DNA from: UBA1557 sp041675185
GTDB taxonomy: Bacteria; Patescibacteriota; Patescibacteriia; Magasanikbacterales; UBA922
Length of the DNA stretch: 40,557 nucleotides
Direction of reading: 5' to 3'
Assembly (NCBI GenBank): GCA_041675185.1
Contig: JBAYUH010000007.1
Span: 1 to 40,557, forward strand
Each line of letters opens with the position of its first letter. The first letter of the stretch is position 1. Made by a program: the position numbers and the translations under genes. Below, piece by piece: positions 31,484-38,860 of the stretch. The notes under the pieces are model-generated. The model was not told the DNA's origin, searched no databases, and saw nothing but the letters and a program-made list of their open reading frames with translations.

Positions 31484-32860
31484 CTAAAACAAATGCATAT
31501 CTTCTATTTCACTGTTTTTCCCACGCAAAACAATATCCTCAACATGGTATGCACCATTACGAGGTGCATTTAGAAAACCATTCATAGCTGCATCAGCCAA
31601 CCAACCAGAAGCCAACCAATCTTTGAGCCATTCACTAGTATACCTAGGATCTTCTTGCATAACACCAGCTCCAATTGAAGTCAACCAATTTTTGTTGAAT
31701 TCTTCTTGAGAACCAACAGTTGGCGCAATAATAATTGGCAATCCCAAACCAGCATAAAAAGACAATTCACTAGGCTTAGTCCACAAAATATCTGTAGTAT
31801 TTAGAATTTCATTGAATTGTTTGAAATAATCAAATTTTGATTCTGAAGAATAAATAAGAAAAATATTTTTATTTATTCTTTCAGACAAATTCAAATCATG
31901 CAAAATAGCTTGGTAATATCTAAAAACATCATTTTTGACACCAGCTACTAAATTTAGTCTAATTTTACCTTTAGAAATTTCTTCTCTCAAACTATTGGCA
32001 ATTTCAGCTCCCAATTCACGCTGAGCACCTGCTCCACCAACTGCAAAAGTGATAGTCAAAGGATGATCTTGTTTGTTACATTCTAAACATAATTTTTTAC
32101 CCAAAAATTTTTCCATTGTATAACCATATTTACTACGATAACGTCCTTCTGGATCAAGATTAAAAATTCTAGAAGCTAAATTTTTTTTCAAAATTTCCAA
32201 TTTTGGACCACCAATATTTTCTTTTGGTAAAGGAAAACCAGTAATAAATATTTTGTTTTCTCTGATACCATAAGCTTCAAGTCGCTTTTTGACTCTTCTG
32301 TTTGGGACTAAATAATTGATACGACTACGTTTTGGTTCAAGAGAAACCCAAGCCCTACTAACATCTGTGTCTGTACAAATACAATAAATATCACCTTTGT
32401 AACTATGTTCTTCAGCAAAAAAAGCTGTAGTAAAAAATGAAGTAATAAAAGGAAGATGTTCTAATTTATTTAATTTATCTATTAAATCTTTTCCCCAACC
32501 TCTCCTTATCATACTAAAAATTTCTTTGACTTGCATAGTCGGACGAGACAAATCACGGTGTGGATAAAATGGTTCAATACGTTGTATATAATCCATCAAA
32601 AAGAAAATATAATTTCCAATAATAGGAAGGTGTTTCAAACGAGAAATTTTTTCATAAATTTTACGTCCTCCCTCCCATCTGAATTGATCTCTCTTATTTA
32701 TACCACCATAATTATTAGCATTGATAATTCCATAATTTGACAAAGAGAGTTCTGGCACTTGTTGTGCAATGTCATGTAAAGGATAAACAGCTCTTTGGTG
32801 TCCATAACCCATATCAACTGTGACAATATAAGCTTTTTTGAATATTTCTTTTTCTGGCAT
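31484..32860 (-). CDS. MGDG-synthase/MurG-like glycosyltransferase (GT-B, GT28-type)
   Basis: A 458-aa cytoplasmic or membrane-peripheral protein. The N-terminal domain has the MGDG-synthase hallmark DMGYGHQRA (16-24), and then CTDTDVSRAWVSLEP, IFITGFPLPKENIG. The C-terminal nucleotide-sugar domain has FAVGGAGAQRELG (near 272), LWTKPSELSFYAGLGLPIIIAPTVGSQE, the donor-phosphate and acceptor-site pattern of GT28 enzymes. It probably adds a sugar to a membrane lipid, but donor and acceptor are unknown. The start codon directly abuts a terminator-like hairpin with eight U, an unusual leader. It follows the ATP-grasp/peptidase gene by 93 nt on the same strand. Confidence 0.75.
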   Translation of the reverse strand: MPEKEIFKKAYIVTVDMGYGHQRAVYPLHDIAQQVPELSLSNYGIINANNYGGINKRDQFRWEGGRKIYEKISRLKHLPIIGNYIFFLMDYIQRIEPFYPHRDLSRPTMQVKEIFSMIRRGWGKDLIDKLNKLEHLPFITSFFTTAFFAEEHSYKGDIYCICTDTDVSRAWVSLEPKRSRINYLVPNRRVKKRLEAYGIRENKIFITGFPLPKENIGGPKLEILKKNLASRIFNLDPEGRYRSKYGYTMEKFLGKKLCLECNKQDHPLTITFAVGGAGAQRELGAEIANSLREEISKGKIRLNLVAGVKNDVFRYYQAILHDLNLSERINKNIFLIYSSESKFDYFKQFNEILNTTDILWTKPSELSFYAGLGLPIIIAPTVGSQEEFNKNWLTSIGAGVMQEDPRYTSEWLKDWLASGWLADAAMNGFLNAPRNGAYHVEDIVLRGKNSEIEDMHLF

Positions 32861-32891
32861 AAAAAAAATTATCTCTTAATTAGAGATAATT
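32861..32891 (-). terminator. Terminator hairpin ending at the glycosyltransferase ATG
   Basis: On the minus strand AATTATCTCT pairs with AGAGATAATT around a five-base loop, followed by eight T that run right up to ATG 32860. It closes the ATP-grasp operon, and also constitutes the leader of the next gene. Confidence 0.75.
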
Positions 32892-32917
32892 ATAACATAA
32901 TATTTCACAAAGTACAA
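32889..32917 (-). promoter_or_regulatory. Possible promoter of the glycosyltransferase gene, overlapping the terminator
   Basis: TTGTAC (32912-32917), 17 nt, TATAAT (32889-32894) on the minus strand. The start would fall inside the terminator hairpin, near 32882, so RNA from this promoter would contain only its 3' arm and the U-run, not the full hairpin. Confidence 0.5.
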
Positions 32918-32953
32918 AATAAAACTAAAATAGAAGAGAAAAGTACTATCAAA

Positions 32954-35308
32954 TCAAAAATCCAAGTCAACAAAATCAAAATATTTAACTTTGCGATCTG
33001 ATAAATATTCTAAATATTTCATATCATCAATACTTATTTTTCCAACATAAAGATTTTTTAGACGATTTTGGGTATCTTCAGACAAATAATCAACAACTTT
33101 CAAATAACCTCTAAAATAAATAGCATCTCTGGTCAATCCACCAAGTAAAGAGGTGTCTGACATACCTCTTTTGGCACGGAAACATGCTGACCAAGCTTTT
33201 TGGTTATTCAAACCATATTCCTTTTGTAAAAAATTGAATAATTCCAAAAAAGACATGTTTTGGGCATAAAAAATAGCAATCACTAGATAAATTGGCCAAA
33301 CGTCTTTTAGTCCAAGATTTAGACCTAATTTTTTCTGATTATAAATAGCTAGACCTTCTTCTGTTTCCAAATAATTGGCTGTACCACGTTTGAAAATTTT
33401 GTAATCTTGCAAAGCACCGTTTTCATAACGATAGACATGAGTACCTATTTCATGAATCAACAATGCTTTGAGATGATTTTTACTACGCTTGGAAGTATTT
33501 CTAATAAAAATATTTCTTTTGCGTGGGTCAATAGAAATAGATCTTATATTTTCAGAAGTTTTTATTTTCCAATTACTTAGTCTATTTTGTTGTAAAACAA
33601 TTTCAAAATATTTGATTATTTGTTTTGAACTAAGTGTCTTACTATTATCTTCTTGAATAGGGTTATCCACAAGATATTGTATAGCTTTCTCCAAAAGTGT
33701 GTTATCCACAATTCCATACAACTCTTGTGAAGCATCTGAATAATCAGAAGTACCCACAGAATCCAAAAATTGAATTTTGGAAATAATTTCGTCTATCTTT
33801 TTTACAAACAAAGGATACAAAGAATGATTAATATTTTTTGGTAGAGAACTTATTTCACGCAAAAGAGAAGTGAAATTGATATCTGGCTTTTTGTAAATAA
33901 ATTGTGGTGAAAAATCCTTAGTAGCCAAAAACTTTTTCTTTTCTTCTTTTAGATTAAGAGGTTTTATGTGTAACAAAATTTTTAGTTGTTTATCAGTTAT
34001 AGACAATTTCTTATCTATATTTCTAATAATTTTTTCCGAAATAGTTTTGGTGGTTGATGCTATTTTGGTAGAATCAATATCTTCTTTTAGTTTTGGATCA
34101 ATCAAAAAATTGTTCAGTGTTTTTCCACCAATAACTACTTTGTAAGGACTAGCTGACAAATCAGCTCTCTTGAAAGGAAATCTAACTCTTTCACCACGAA
34201 TTACTACATCAGCATAACGCTTTAATTTGTCTAGATCTTCCAAATTTTCATCAAACAAAACTTCATTACTGTGTGGATCAATCTTAGTCAACACAGCATT
34301 GTTACGAGTATTCAATATGTTTATTTCTTCAAAAAGACCAATAACTTTTTTGTCAGATTTTGATTTCGTTTTCTTCTCTGGTTTTTTTGGTACAGCACTA
34401 AACAAAGCTTTACTAACCTCTACACCTTTTGCAGGACTAGAAACTTCTAAATCTTCTACTTTTTCCAAACGATGTTTCAAAGGTATTTGGTTGGCAATTT
34501 GAATTCCCAAACCAGCTCGCGCGTTTAATTCAAGTATTTTTACACCAGTATTACTCAATACCAAATCTACTGCCAAAAATTTCACTTGACTAGCCTGCTG
34601 AGCTTTTGAAGCTGTTATCAAAATTTCATCCCACATTGGTAATTTGATATTACGAACTTTTTCACCATTAGGTAATTTTCTAATAAATTTATCATGATGT
34701 ACAGCATAATTGGCTTTGCCAGTAACAATGTTAATACCCACACCAACTCCACCTAAATGCAAATTTGCTTTACCGTGTGATTCAAAAGTTGGCAAACGAA
34801 GCATGGCCATAACTGGTACATAGTTGAAAACAATCACACGAATATCTGGCAAACCAACTTCTGTAAACGGATACAATTCTTTGTGTGGAAAAAGCATTTC
34901 TTCAAAAATTATTTGATCAGAAAGTCCAGAAATAGCATATTTTCCATCCAAAATAGATATCATATGCAAATACAAATCACGCCATTGATATTGAGTACCA
35001 GTTACATCTTTGAAAATCAGACCTTTGTGTTCTTTGATAACAATAATCCCCTCCCCACCAAATCCATGATTTGGTTTTATAACAAAAGTAGCTGGTAAAC
35101 TTTTTGGATTAATATCAGCCAATTCTTTGTGTCTTTTGATAACATTGTAAATTTTTGCTACACCAACACCTCTAGTCATCAAAAAATTTTTGGTATAAAT
35201 CTTGTCATCAGCAAATTTTTTACTTTGTTTGGTATTGTAACGACCAACATAATGAAGATTGCGAGCATTCATCCCCAAAATAGCATTGGCTCTTTCAAAA
35301 AATTTCAT
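32954..35308 (-). CDS. Fusion: RimK-related ATP-grasp ligase + retropepsin-like remnant + DUF1704/MATCAP metallopeptidase
   Basis: A 784-aa soluble protein with three parts. Residues 1-285 match the alpha-L-glutamate-ligase-like ATP-grasp family: LGMNARNLHYVGRYN, P-loop FVIKPNHGFGGEGI (75-88), GLPDIRVIVF, AMLRLPTFESHGKANLHLGG, and metal site LELNARAG with E260 and N262. Residues 320-410 resemble the RimK/LysX-associated retropepsin-like domain (KVIGLFEEINI, TKID, VVIGGKTLNNFLIDPKL), but DTG has become D344-P-H. Residues 480-784 are a DUF1704 peptidase with HEIGTH (619-624) and the downstream Glu in ETEEGLA (648-654). Its gene follows the PKD-7TM gene by 18 nt. Ligation plus hydrolysis in one chain suggests reversible amino-acid tagging of a peptide, protein or envelope component; the substrate is unknown. 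The middle assignment is the least certain. Confidence 0.85.
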   Translation of the reverse strand: MKFFERANAILGMNARNLHYVGRYNTKQSKKFADDKIYTKNFLMTRGVGVAKIYNVIKRHKELADINPKSLPATFVIKPNHGFGGEGIIVIKEHKGLIFKDVTGTQYQWRDLYLHMISILDGKYAISGLSDQIIFEEMLFPHKELYPFTEVGLPDIRVIVFNYVPVMAMLRLPTFESHGKANLHLGGVGVGINIVTGKANYAVHHDKFIRKLPNGEKVRNIKLPMWDEILITASKAQQASQVKFLAVDLVLSNTGVKILELNARAGLGIQIANQIPLKHRLEKVEDLEVSSPAKGVEVSKALFSAVPKKPEKKTKSKSDKKVIGLFEEINILNTRNNAVLTKIDPHSNEVLFDENLEDLDKLKRYADVVIRGERVRFPFKRADLSASPYKVVIGGKTLNNFLIDPKLKEDIDSTKIASTTKTISEKIIRNIDKKLSITDKQLKILLHIKPLNLKEEKKKFLATKDFSPQFIYKKPDINFTSLLREISSLPKNINHSLYPLFVKKIDEIISKIQFLDSVGTSDYSDASQELYGIVDNTLLEKAIQYLVDNPIQEDNSKTLSSKQIIKYFEIVLQQNRLSNWKIKTSENIRSISIDPRKRNIFIRNTSKRSKNHLKALLIHEIGTHVYRYENGALQDYKIFKRGTANYLETEEGLAIYNQKKLGLNLGLKDVWPIYLVIAIFYAQNMSFLELFNFLQKEYGLNNQKAWSACFRAKRGMSDTSLLGGLTRDAIYFRGYLKVVDYLSEDTQNRLKNLYVGKISIDDMKYLEYLSDRKVKYFDFVDLDF

Positions 35309-35326
35309 AATTTTAAAAAATATTTT

Positions 35327-36856
35327 TTATTCTTCTTCACCAGTATGATTCAAAAATAAACTTCTAAATCTAATATATTCACTAACACGAAGACCAGTAA
35401 ATTTGCCAAGCAAAAACATAAAGAAAATTGGAAACAAAACTATTTCTGGCCAAGAAATAAGCAAATTATTGAAAGCTGACCAAACCATCAAATAGTAAGA
35501 TAATAATACTACAAACAAAGTTTCTAAAACTCCAAAAAGAGCCATTTTAAAACCAGTTTCTAATTTTGCATCCATAAATTTTTCTGACAAAGTAGTCATC
35601 ACCAACATTGGAAATATTGCCCCAGTCAAAGACAGTGCCAAGTTAAATTTTAACACTACAGCAATCAAGAATAAAAAAGAAATAGATATAAAAGACAGAT
35701 TCAAACCAACTTTTGATAAATTCAATAATTCTACTTTATCAAAAGTATATTTAACCAATTGACTAACTATTACAGCTAAAAAAAATGTTAATAAACCCAA
35801 TGATAGACCAAGAATATAAAAAGCAATAGTAACAATGATAGGTGTAAACACTCCAAAAGTATTTATACCAACCACATTACGAAAAAATATAATCAAAAAA
35901 GATAAAAATGGAATAATCAAAATAAGATAAACACTATCAGCAGGGACACCTCTTTCAATAAAATAATTAACTAGAGTTGATAAAACATACCAACTATTTT
36001 TACTACTAGAATTGTCTACATGAACAAATTCTATACTACGACCAAAAAGAGATGTTTCCACGTCTTCTATTTTCTTGATACTCAAAATTGGCACAAGAGC
36101 TTCTGGTCTGGTCAACAAAATATATTTTGGATTAATAATTTTGTAATTTTGATATACTCCATGAGTAACCACAGAAATATTTCCGCTAGTGATTACTGTA
36201 AAAAATTTATTACGAATCAATTCTTTATCTGAATCATTCAAAGACTGAAAATATTGAGTAAAAGATTGTAAACCGCGCAAAGACTTGGTATAAAACAAAA
36301 TAATATCAGAATTTTTGACATACTGACTATTTTCACCAATCAATTTAACAAGAGAATCTTCTGAATTAAAAGTTTCTTCTTCAGCATTAGGCGACAAAAC
36401 TTGCAATGCTACACCTTGCTCTTTGGCTTGGTCAACTATAAGATTTATTTCATCTTGATTTTTTTCATCAACAATCATCAAAGCTCTGGTGTCATATACA
36501 AAAATTTCTTTTGTGCTACTCAATGTTTGCTTTTGTCCGTTTTCATCTGTATAAGAAAGACCCAACTCTACATTGTAAGTACCAACTTTGGAAAAATCAT
36601 GGACTACTTCCATACCATACTCATAAGATTGATCACCAAATTTCCAATAGGAAACTAAGTTAGTAATATTGTTTGGCAAAATAGACTTACTAGAGTCAAA
36701 AATTATTTTTTTGCCAACTTGTACATAATTATCAGAAAAAATTATTGCTGAAAAATTATTTGTATTAGAAGTATTGTTATCCACTTCAGCCCTAACCAAA
36801 AAAGGTGTAAATGAAAATAATGCAATTACACAAAATAAAAAAGATTTTTTAAACAT
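35327..36856 (-). CDS. PKD-domain protein with 7TM domain of the transglutaminase-associated (UUP1-like) type
   Basis: A 509-aa membrane protein. A signal peptide (1-23, ending LVRAEV) is followed by a PKD/Ig-like domain (about 35-122, with SYWKFGDQSYEYGMEVVHDF and GTYNVELGLSY), an alpha/beta segment (about 123-280, RALMIVDEK, VALQVLSPN, SDIILFYT), and seven hydrophobic helices (about 305-490). The 7TM part has the family pattern: RGVPADSVYLILIIP, FFRNVVGINTFGVFTPIIV, AIFPMLVMTTLSEKF and PEIVLFPIFFM with GKFTGLRVSEYIRFR. In gammaproteobacteria this 7TM domain is fused to an inactive transglutaminase and encoded beside a RimK-like ligase; here PKD and alpha/beta parts take that place. It probably senses or presents a ligand outside and works with the ATP-grasp fusion encoded next. 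Confidence 0.85.
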   Translation of the reverse strand: MFKKSFLFCVIALFSFTPFLVRAEVDNNTSNTNNFSAIIFSDNYVQVGKKIIFDSSKSILPNNITNLVSYWKFGDQSYEYGMEVVHDFSKVGTYNVELGLSYTDENGQKQTLSSTKEIFVYDTRALMIVDEKNQDEINLIVDQAKEQGVALQVLSPNAEEETFNSEDSLVKLIGENSQYVKNSDIILFYTKSLRGLQSFTQYFQSLNDSDKELIRNKFFTVITSGNISVVTHGVYQNYKIINPKYILLTRPEALVPILSIKKIEDVETSLFGRSIEFVHVDNSSSKNSWYVLSTLVNYFIERGVPADSVYLILIIPFLSFLIIFFRNVVGINTFGVFTPIIVTIAFYILGLSLGLLTFFLAVIVSQLVKYTFDKVELLNLSKVGLNLSFISISFLFLIAVVLKFNLALSLTGAIFPMLVMTTLSEKFMDAKLETGFKMALFGVLETLFVVLLSYYLMVWSAFNNLLISWPEIVLFPIFFMFLLGKFTGLRVSEYIRFRSLFLNHTGEEE

Positions 36857-36876
36857 AAAAAATTAAATTATGGAGC

Positions 36877-36903
36877 ATTGTAAAAAATTAATTTTTCTAC
36901 AAT
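36877..36903 (-). promoter_or_regulatory. Leader hairpin of the PKD-7TM operon
   Basis: ATTGTA pairs with TACAAT, with an A/T-rich inner stem (GAAAAATTAATTTTT on the minus strand). It lies within the predicted 5' leader, about 20 nt upstream of the ATG at 36856. Role unknown. Confidence 0.4.
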
Positions 36904-36950
36904 ATTGGAGATATACAAAAAACTAAAAAGAATTGCATATCCTGAAGCGG

Positions 36951-36979
36951 AGTATAGCAAAAAAAGTAAAAAAAATCAA
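36951..36979 (-). promoter_or_regulatory. Probable promoter of the PKD-7TM / ATP-grasp operon
   Basis: On the minus strand TTGATT (36974-36979), 17 nt, TATACT (36951-36956), giving a leader of about 88 nt. Just upstream, CTATAGA-ATG-TCTATAG (36992-37008) is a perfect 7-bp dyad that could be an operator or the 3' end signal of the tRNA-Trp transcript. Confidence 0.55.
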
Positions 36980-37053
36980 GTAAAAATAACTATAGAATGT
37001 CTATAGGTAGACTTATCAAGTTTTTCTAGTTTTCAAAACTAATTGATAATTTG

Positions 37054-37124
37054 CAGGCGCGGTAAGAATCGAACTCACGCAAGAGGTTTTGGAGACCCCT
37101 GTACTACCATTATACGACGCGCCC
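37054..37124 (-). tRNA. tRNA-Trp (anticodon CCA)
   Basis: A 71-nt cloverleaf: acceptor GGGCGCG with CGCGCCT (first pair G-U), T arm GTGAG-TTCGATT-CTTAC, anticodon loop CTCCAAA. Discriminator G, as for bacterial tRNA-Trp. The genome continues CAA, so the terminal CCA is not encoded and must be added. Confidence 0.95.
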
Positions 37125-37130
37125 ATTTAT

Positions 37131-37165
37131 TAGTCGAAAGTCCATAAAGTCTATAAAGTCAAAAG
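37131..37165 (-). repeat. GACTTTATGGACTTT-family repeat, copy 2 (upstream of tRNA-Trp)
   Basis: The minus strand reads TTTTGACTTTATAGACTTTA then TGGACTTTCGACTA, matching 295-329 with unit-level shuffling (TATAG/TATGG versus TATGG/TAGAG). Confidence 0.7.
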
Positions 37166-37233
37166 TACTTAAGAAATTTCAACTAAATTTTAATGTCAAG
37201 AAAGTATATACCAAAAAGAAGAAAAAATCAAGT

Positions 37234-37413
37234 CTAGCAACTACATTTGCTTCCTAAATCATCTTTTACAGTACATTGATCACAATTACCAAATAAATTA
37301 CCATGTTCACACTCCCCAAACAAATCATCACCTCCCAACAACCTGTCTATATTTACAATATCAGTATAGTTGGCAAAATCTTTTTTTGGTTCTTTTTGGT
37401 TTTCAATATTCAT
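37234..37413 (-). CDS. 59-residue acidic Cys-rich protein, possible metal binder
   Basis: ATG 37411-37413 opens 59 codons. The N-terminal half is polar (MNIENQKEPKKDFANYTD), followed by IVNIDRLLGGDDLFG and a Cys-rich end: C35, H37, C44, C47 (CDQC), C57, C59. The CEHG/CDQC spacing looks like a small zinc-binding fold, but I know no family. It starts eight bases after the DUF1189 gene's stop on the same strand, so the two are likely one transcript. Confidence 0.6.
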   Translation of the reverse strand: MNIENQKEPKKDFANYTDIVNIDRLLGGDDLFGECEHGNLFGNCDQCTVKDDLGSKCSC

Positions 37414-37421
37414 ATTTTATA

Positions 37422-38243
37422 TTATTTAATACTAGTTATTTCTGTTTTTTCTTCTAATTTCAAATTACTATATTTTTTACTACTAACTATCACCAAAATC
37501 ACAACCAACAAAATAGAATATAAAAAAGAAATACTATAATTAAACAATTGTAATACAGCTACTAAAACACTTGGACCAGTAAGCGCAAATAAACCCATAG
37601 TATAGATCTGTCCAAAGGTTAGTTTGTCACTTTGTGAATTCTTGTTGATTAAATAAACTACCAAAGAAATCAACAAAAGATTGAGAAGTTTAAAAACTGA
37701 AAATCCTATAAATGACATAAGCAAAAATATTCCAAAGAACAATTTCGTATTATGCAAAATACTATTAGAATAATTCAAAATAAATTGTTTATCAAAAGTC
37801 TTATTTGGAATACTCTGATAAATTGTATAATTCGTGTAACCAGAAGCACTATCATAAGAATACATTGAAGTAGAAGTAAAATACAAAACATCTTTTTTTA
37901 AACCATTTACAAATTTATCAAAACTAAAATCTGTACTACTTACTGCAGTGTCTACACGCACCAGTAAATCATCGCTTTCAAAAGTATAAGGCTGTACTAA
38001 ATTATTTACAGCCAAATGATTATCTGTCATGGTGGCTGAAAAATTTGGAACATTATTCATCAAACCATCACGCAAATCTATCAATTTCTTTGGTATCATA
38101 TAACTCATAAAAGATGCTGCAACCAAAGAAAGCGCCAAAATAAATAAAACAATATAATTGGCTGATTTTTTACCACTATTAACTTGAGTGCGTAACCAAG
38201 AAAAATTGTAAAAACTATTTAAAAAAGCTTTGAGATAATACAT
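37422..38243 (-). CDS. DUF1189 family membrane protein
   Basis: A 273-aa protein with a short cytoplasmic start, a first helix at about 29-48 (YIVLFILALSLVAASFMSYM), an extracytoplasmic domain of about 115 residues, then three to four helices (about 167-255). The segment SDKLTFGQIYTMGLFALTGPSVL is the recognisable DUF1189 signature. A charged tail ends LEEKTEITSIK. Family function is unknown; in Firmicutes, members are linked to envelope or maltodextrin loci. It lies behind a terminator that ends rpmG and is followed by the small Cys-rich gene. Confidence 0.75.
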   Translation of the reverse strand: MYYLKAFLNSFYNFSWLRTQVNSGKKSANYIVLFILALSLVAASFMSYMIPKKLIDLRDGLMNNVPNFSATMTDNHLAVNNLVQPYTFESDDLLVRVDTAVSSTDFSFDKFVNGLKKDVLYFTSTSMYSYDSASGYTNYTIYQSIPNKTFDKQFILNYSNSILHNTKLFFGIFLLMSFIGFSVFKLLNLLLISLVVYLINKNSQSDKLTFGQIYTMGLFALTGPSVLVAVLQLFNYSISFLYSILLVVILVIVSSKKYSNLKLEEKTEITSIK

Positions 38244-38257
38244 AAATTTTTTATAAA

Positions 38258-38287
38258 TAAAAAAACAGTCTAATATAGACTGTTTTA
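38258..38287 (-). terminator. Terminator after rpmG
   Basis: AAACAGTCTA pairs with TAGACTGTTT around ATA (38263-38285); on the minus strand it is followed by a T-rich run. It sits between the rpmG stop (38295) and the DUF1189 start. Confidence 0.85.
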
Positions 38288-38294
38288 TTTTAGC

Positions 38295-38462
38295 TTATTT
38301 TGTTTCTTTATGCAAGGTGTGTTTACCACAATGTTTACATAATTTGTTCAATTCTAATCTGTTCTGAAGAGCATTATTTTTTCTAGTAAAATAATTTACA
38401 GTACTACACTGTGAACATTTTAATTTCTTACGATTTTTTCTTTCTTTTGACTTTGAGGCCAT
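38295..38462 (-). CDS. rpmG: 50S ribosomal protein L33
   Basis: A 55-aa L33: MASKSKERKNRKKLKCSQC, then STVNYFTRKNNALQNRLELN, then KLCKHCGKHTLHKETK. Four cysteines (C16, C19, C42, C45) make the zinc-binding C+ form. It has its own consensus promoter and terminator, and is close to two tRNA genes. Confidence 0.93.
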   Translation of the reverse strand: MASKSKERKNRKKLKCSQCSTVNYFTRKNNALQNRLELNKLCKHCGKHTLHKETK

Positions 38463-38491
38463 ATTGATTATCTAATAATAAAGACTAATAT

Positions 38492-38520
38492 ATAATACCT
38501 TAATTAAGTTTTTTTGTCAA
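38492..38520 (-). promoter_or_regulatory. rpmG promoter
   Basis: Minus-strand TTGACA (38515-38520), 17 nt, TATTAT (38492-38497). The leader would be about 23 nt. Confidence 0.75.
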
Positions 38521-38577
38521 CACTAGTTATTCTCATTAGTTATTCTCAAGTAAAATTAAACCACAAACTATACTTAG

Positions 38578-38650
38578 AGCCGTCATCCAGGATTGAACTG
38601 GAGACCTCATCCTTACCATGGATGCGCTCTACCAACTGAGCTATGACGGC
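38578..38650 (-). tRNA. tRNA-Thr (anticodon GGT)
   Basis: A 73-nt cloverleaf: acceptor GCCGTCA/TGACGGC, D arm GCTCAGTTGGTAGAGC, anticodon stem CATCC/GGATG with loop ATGGTAA. Discriminator T; no CCA encoded. Confidence 0.96.
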
Positions 38651-38658
38651 AACATATT

Positions 38659-38688
38659 ATAAACCCACTATATATAAAGTGGGTTTAT
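38659..38688 (-). terminator. Hairpin between tRNA-Val and tRNA-Thr
   Basis: ATAAACCCACT (38659-38669) pairs perfectly with AGTGGGTTTAT (38678-38688). The T-run after it is weak, so it may be a processing hairpin in a tRNA-Val/tRNA-Thr transcript, not a strong terminator. Confidence 0.5.
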
Positions 38689-38695
38689 GTATAAG

Positions 38696-38769
38696 TACGC
38701 GCCAAGGGATTCGAACCCCTGACCCTCTCGGTGTAAACGAGATGCTCTAACCAACTGAGCTAGGCGCGC
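38696..38769 (-). tRNA. tRNA-Val (anticodon TAC)
   Basis: A 74-nt cloverleaf: acceptor GCGCGCC/GGCGCGT (first pair G-U), D arm GCTCAGTTGGTTAGAGC, anticodon stem TCTCG/CGAGA with loop TTTACAC. Discriminator A; no CCA encoded. Confidence 0.96.
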
Positions 38770-38788
38770 ATTGTAAAAGACGAGTAGA

Positions 38789-38817
38789 ATTATAGTATAT
38801 ACTTGTCTTTATGTCAA
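38789..38817 (-). promoter_or_regulatory. Consensus promoter of tRNA-Val (and probably tRNA-Thr)
   Basis: Minus-strand TTGACA (38812-38817), exactly 17 nt, TATAAT (38789-38794): a perfect match, expected of a stable-RNA promoter. The start would be about 12 nt before the tRNA. Confidence 0.9.
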
Positions 38818-38860
38818 CAATATTATCAACAAATAAATTGAAAAAATATTGTTCAAAATA

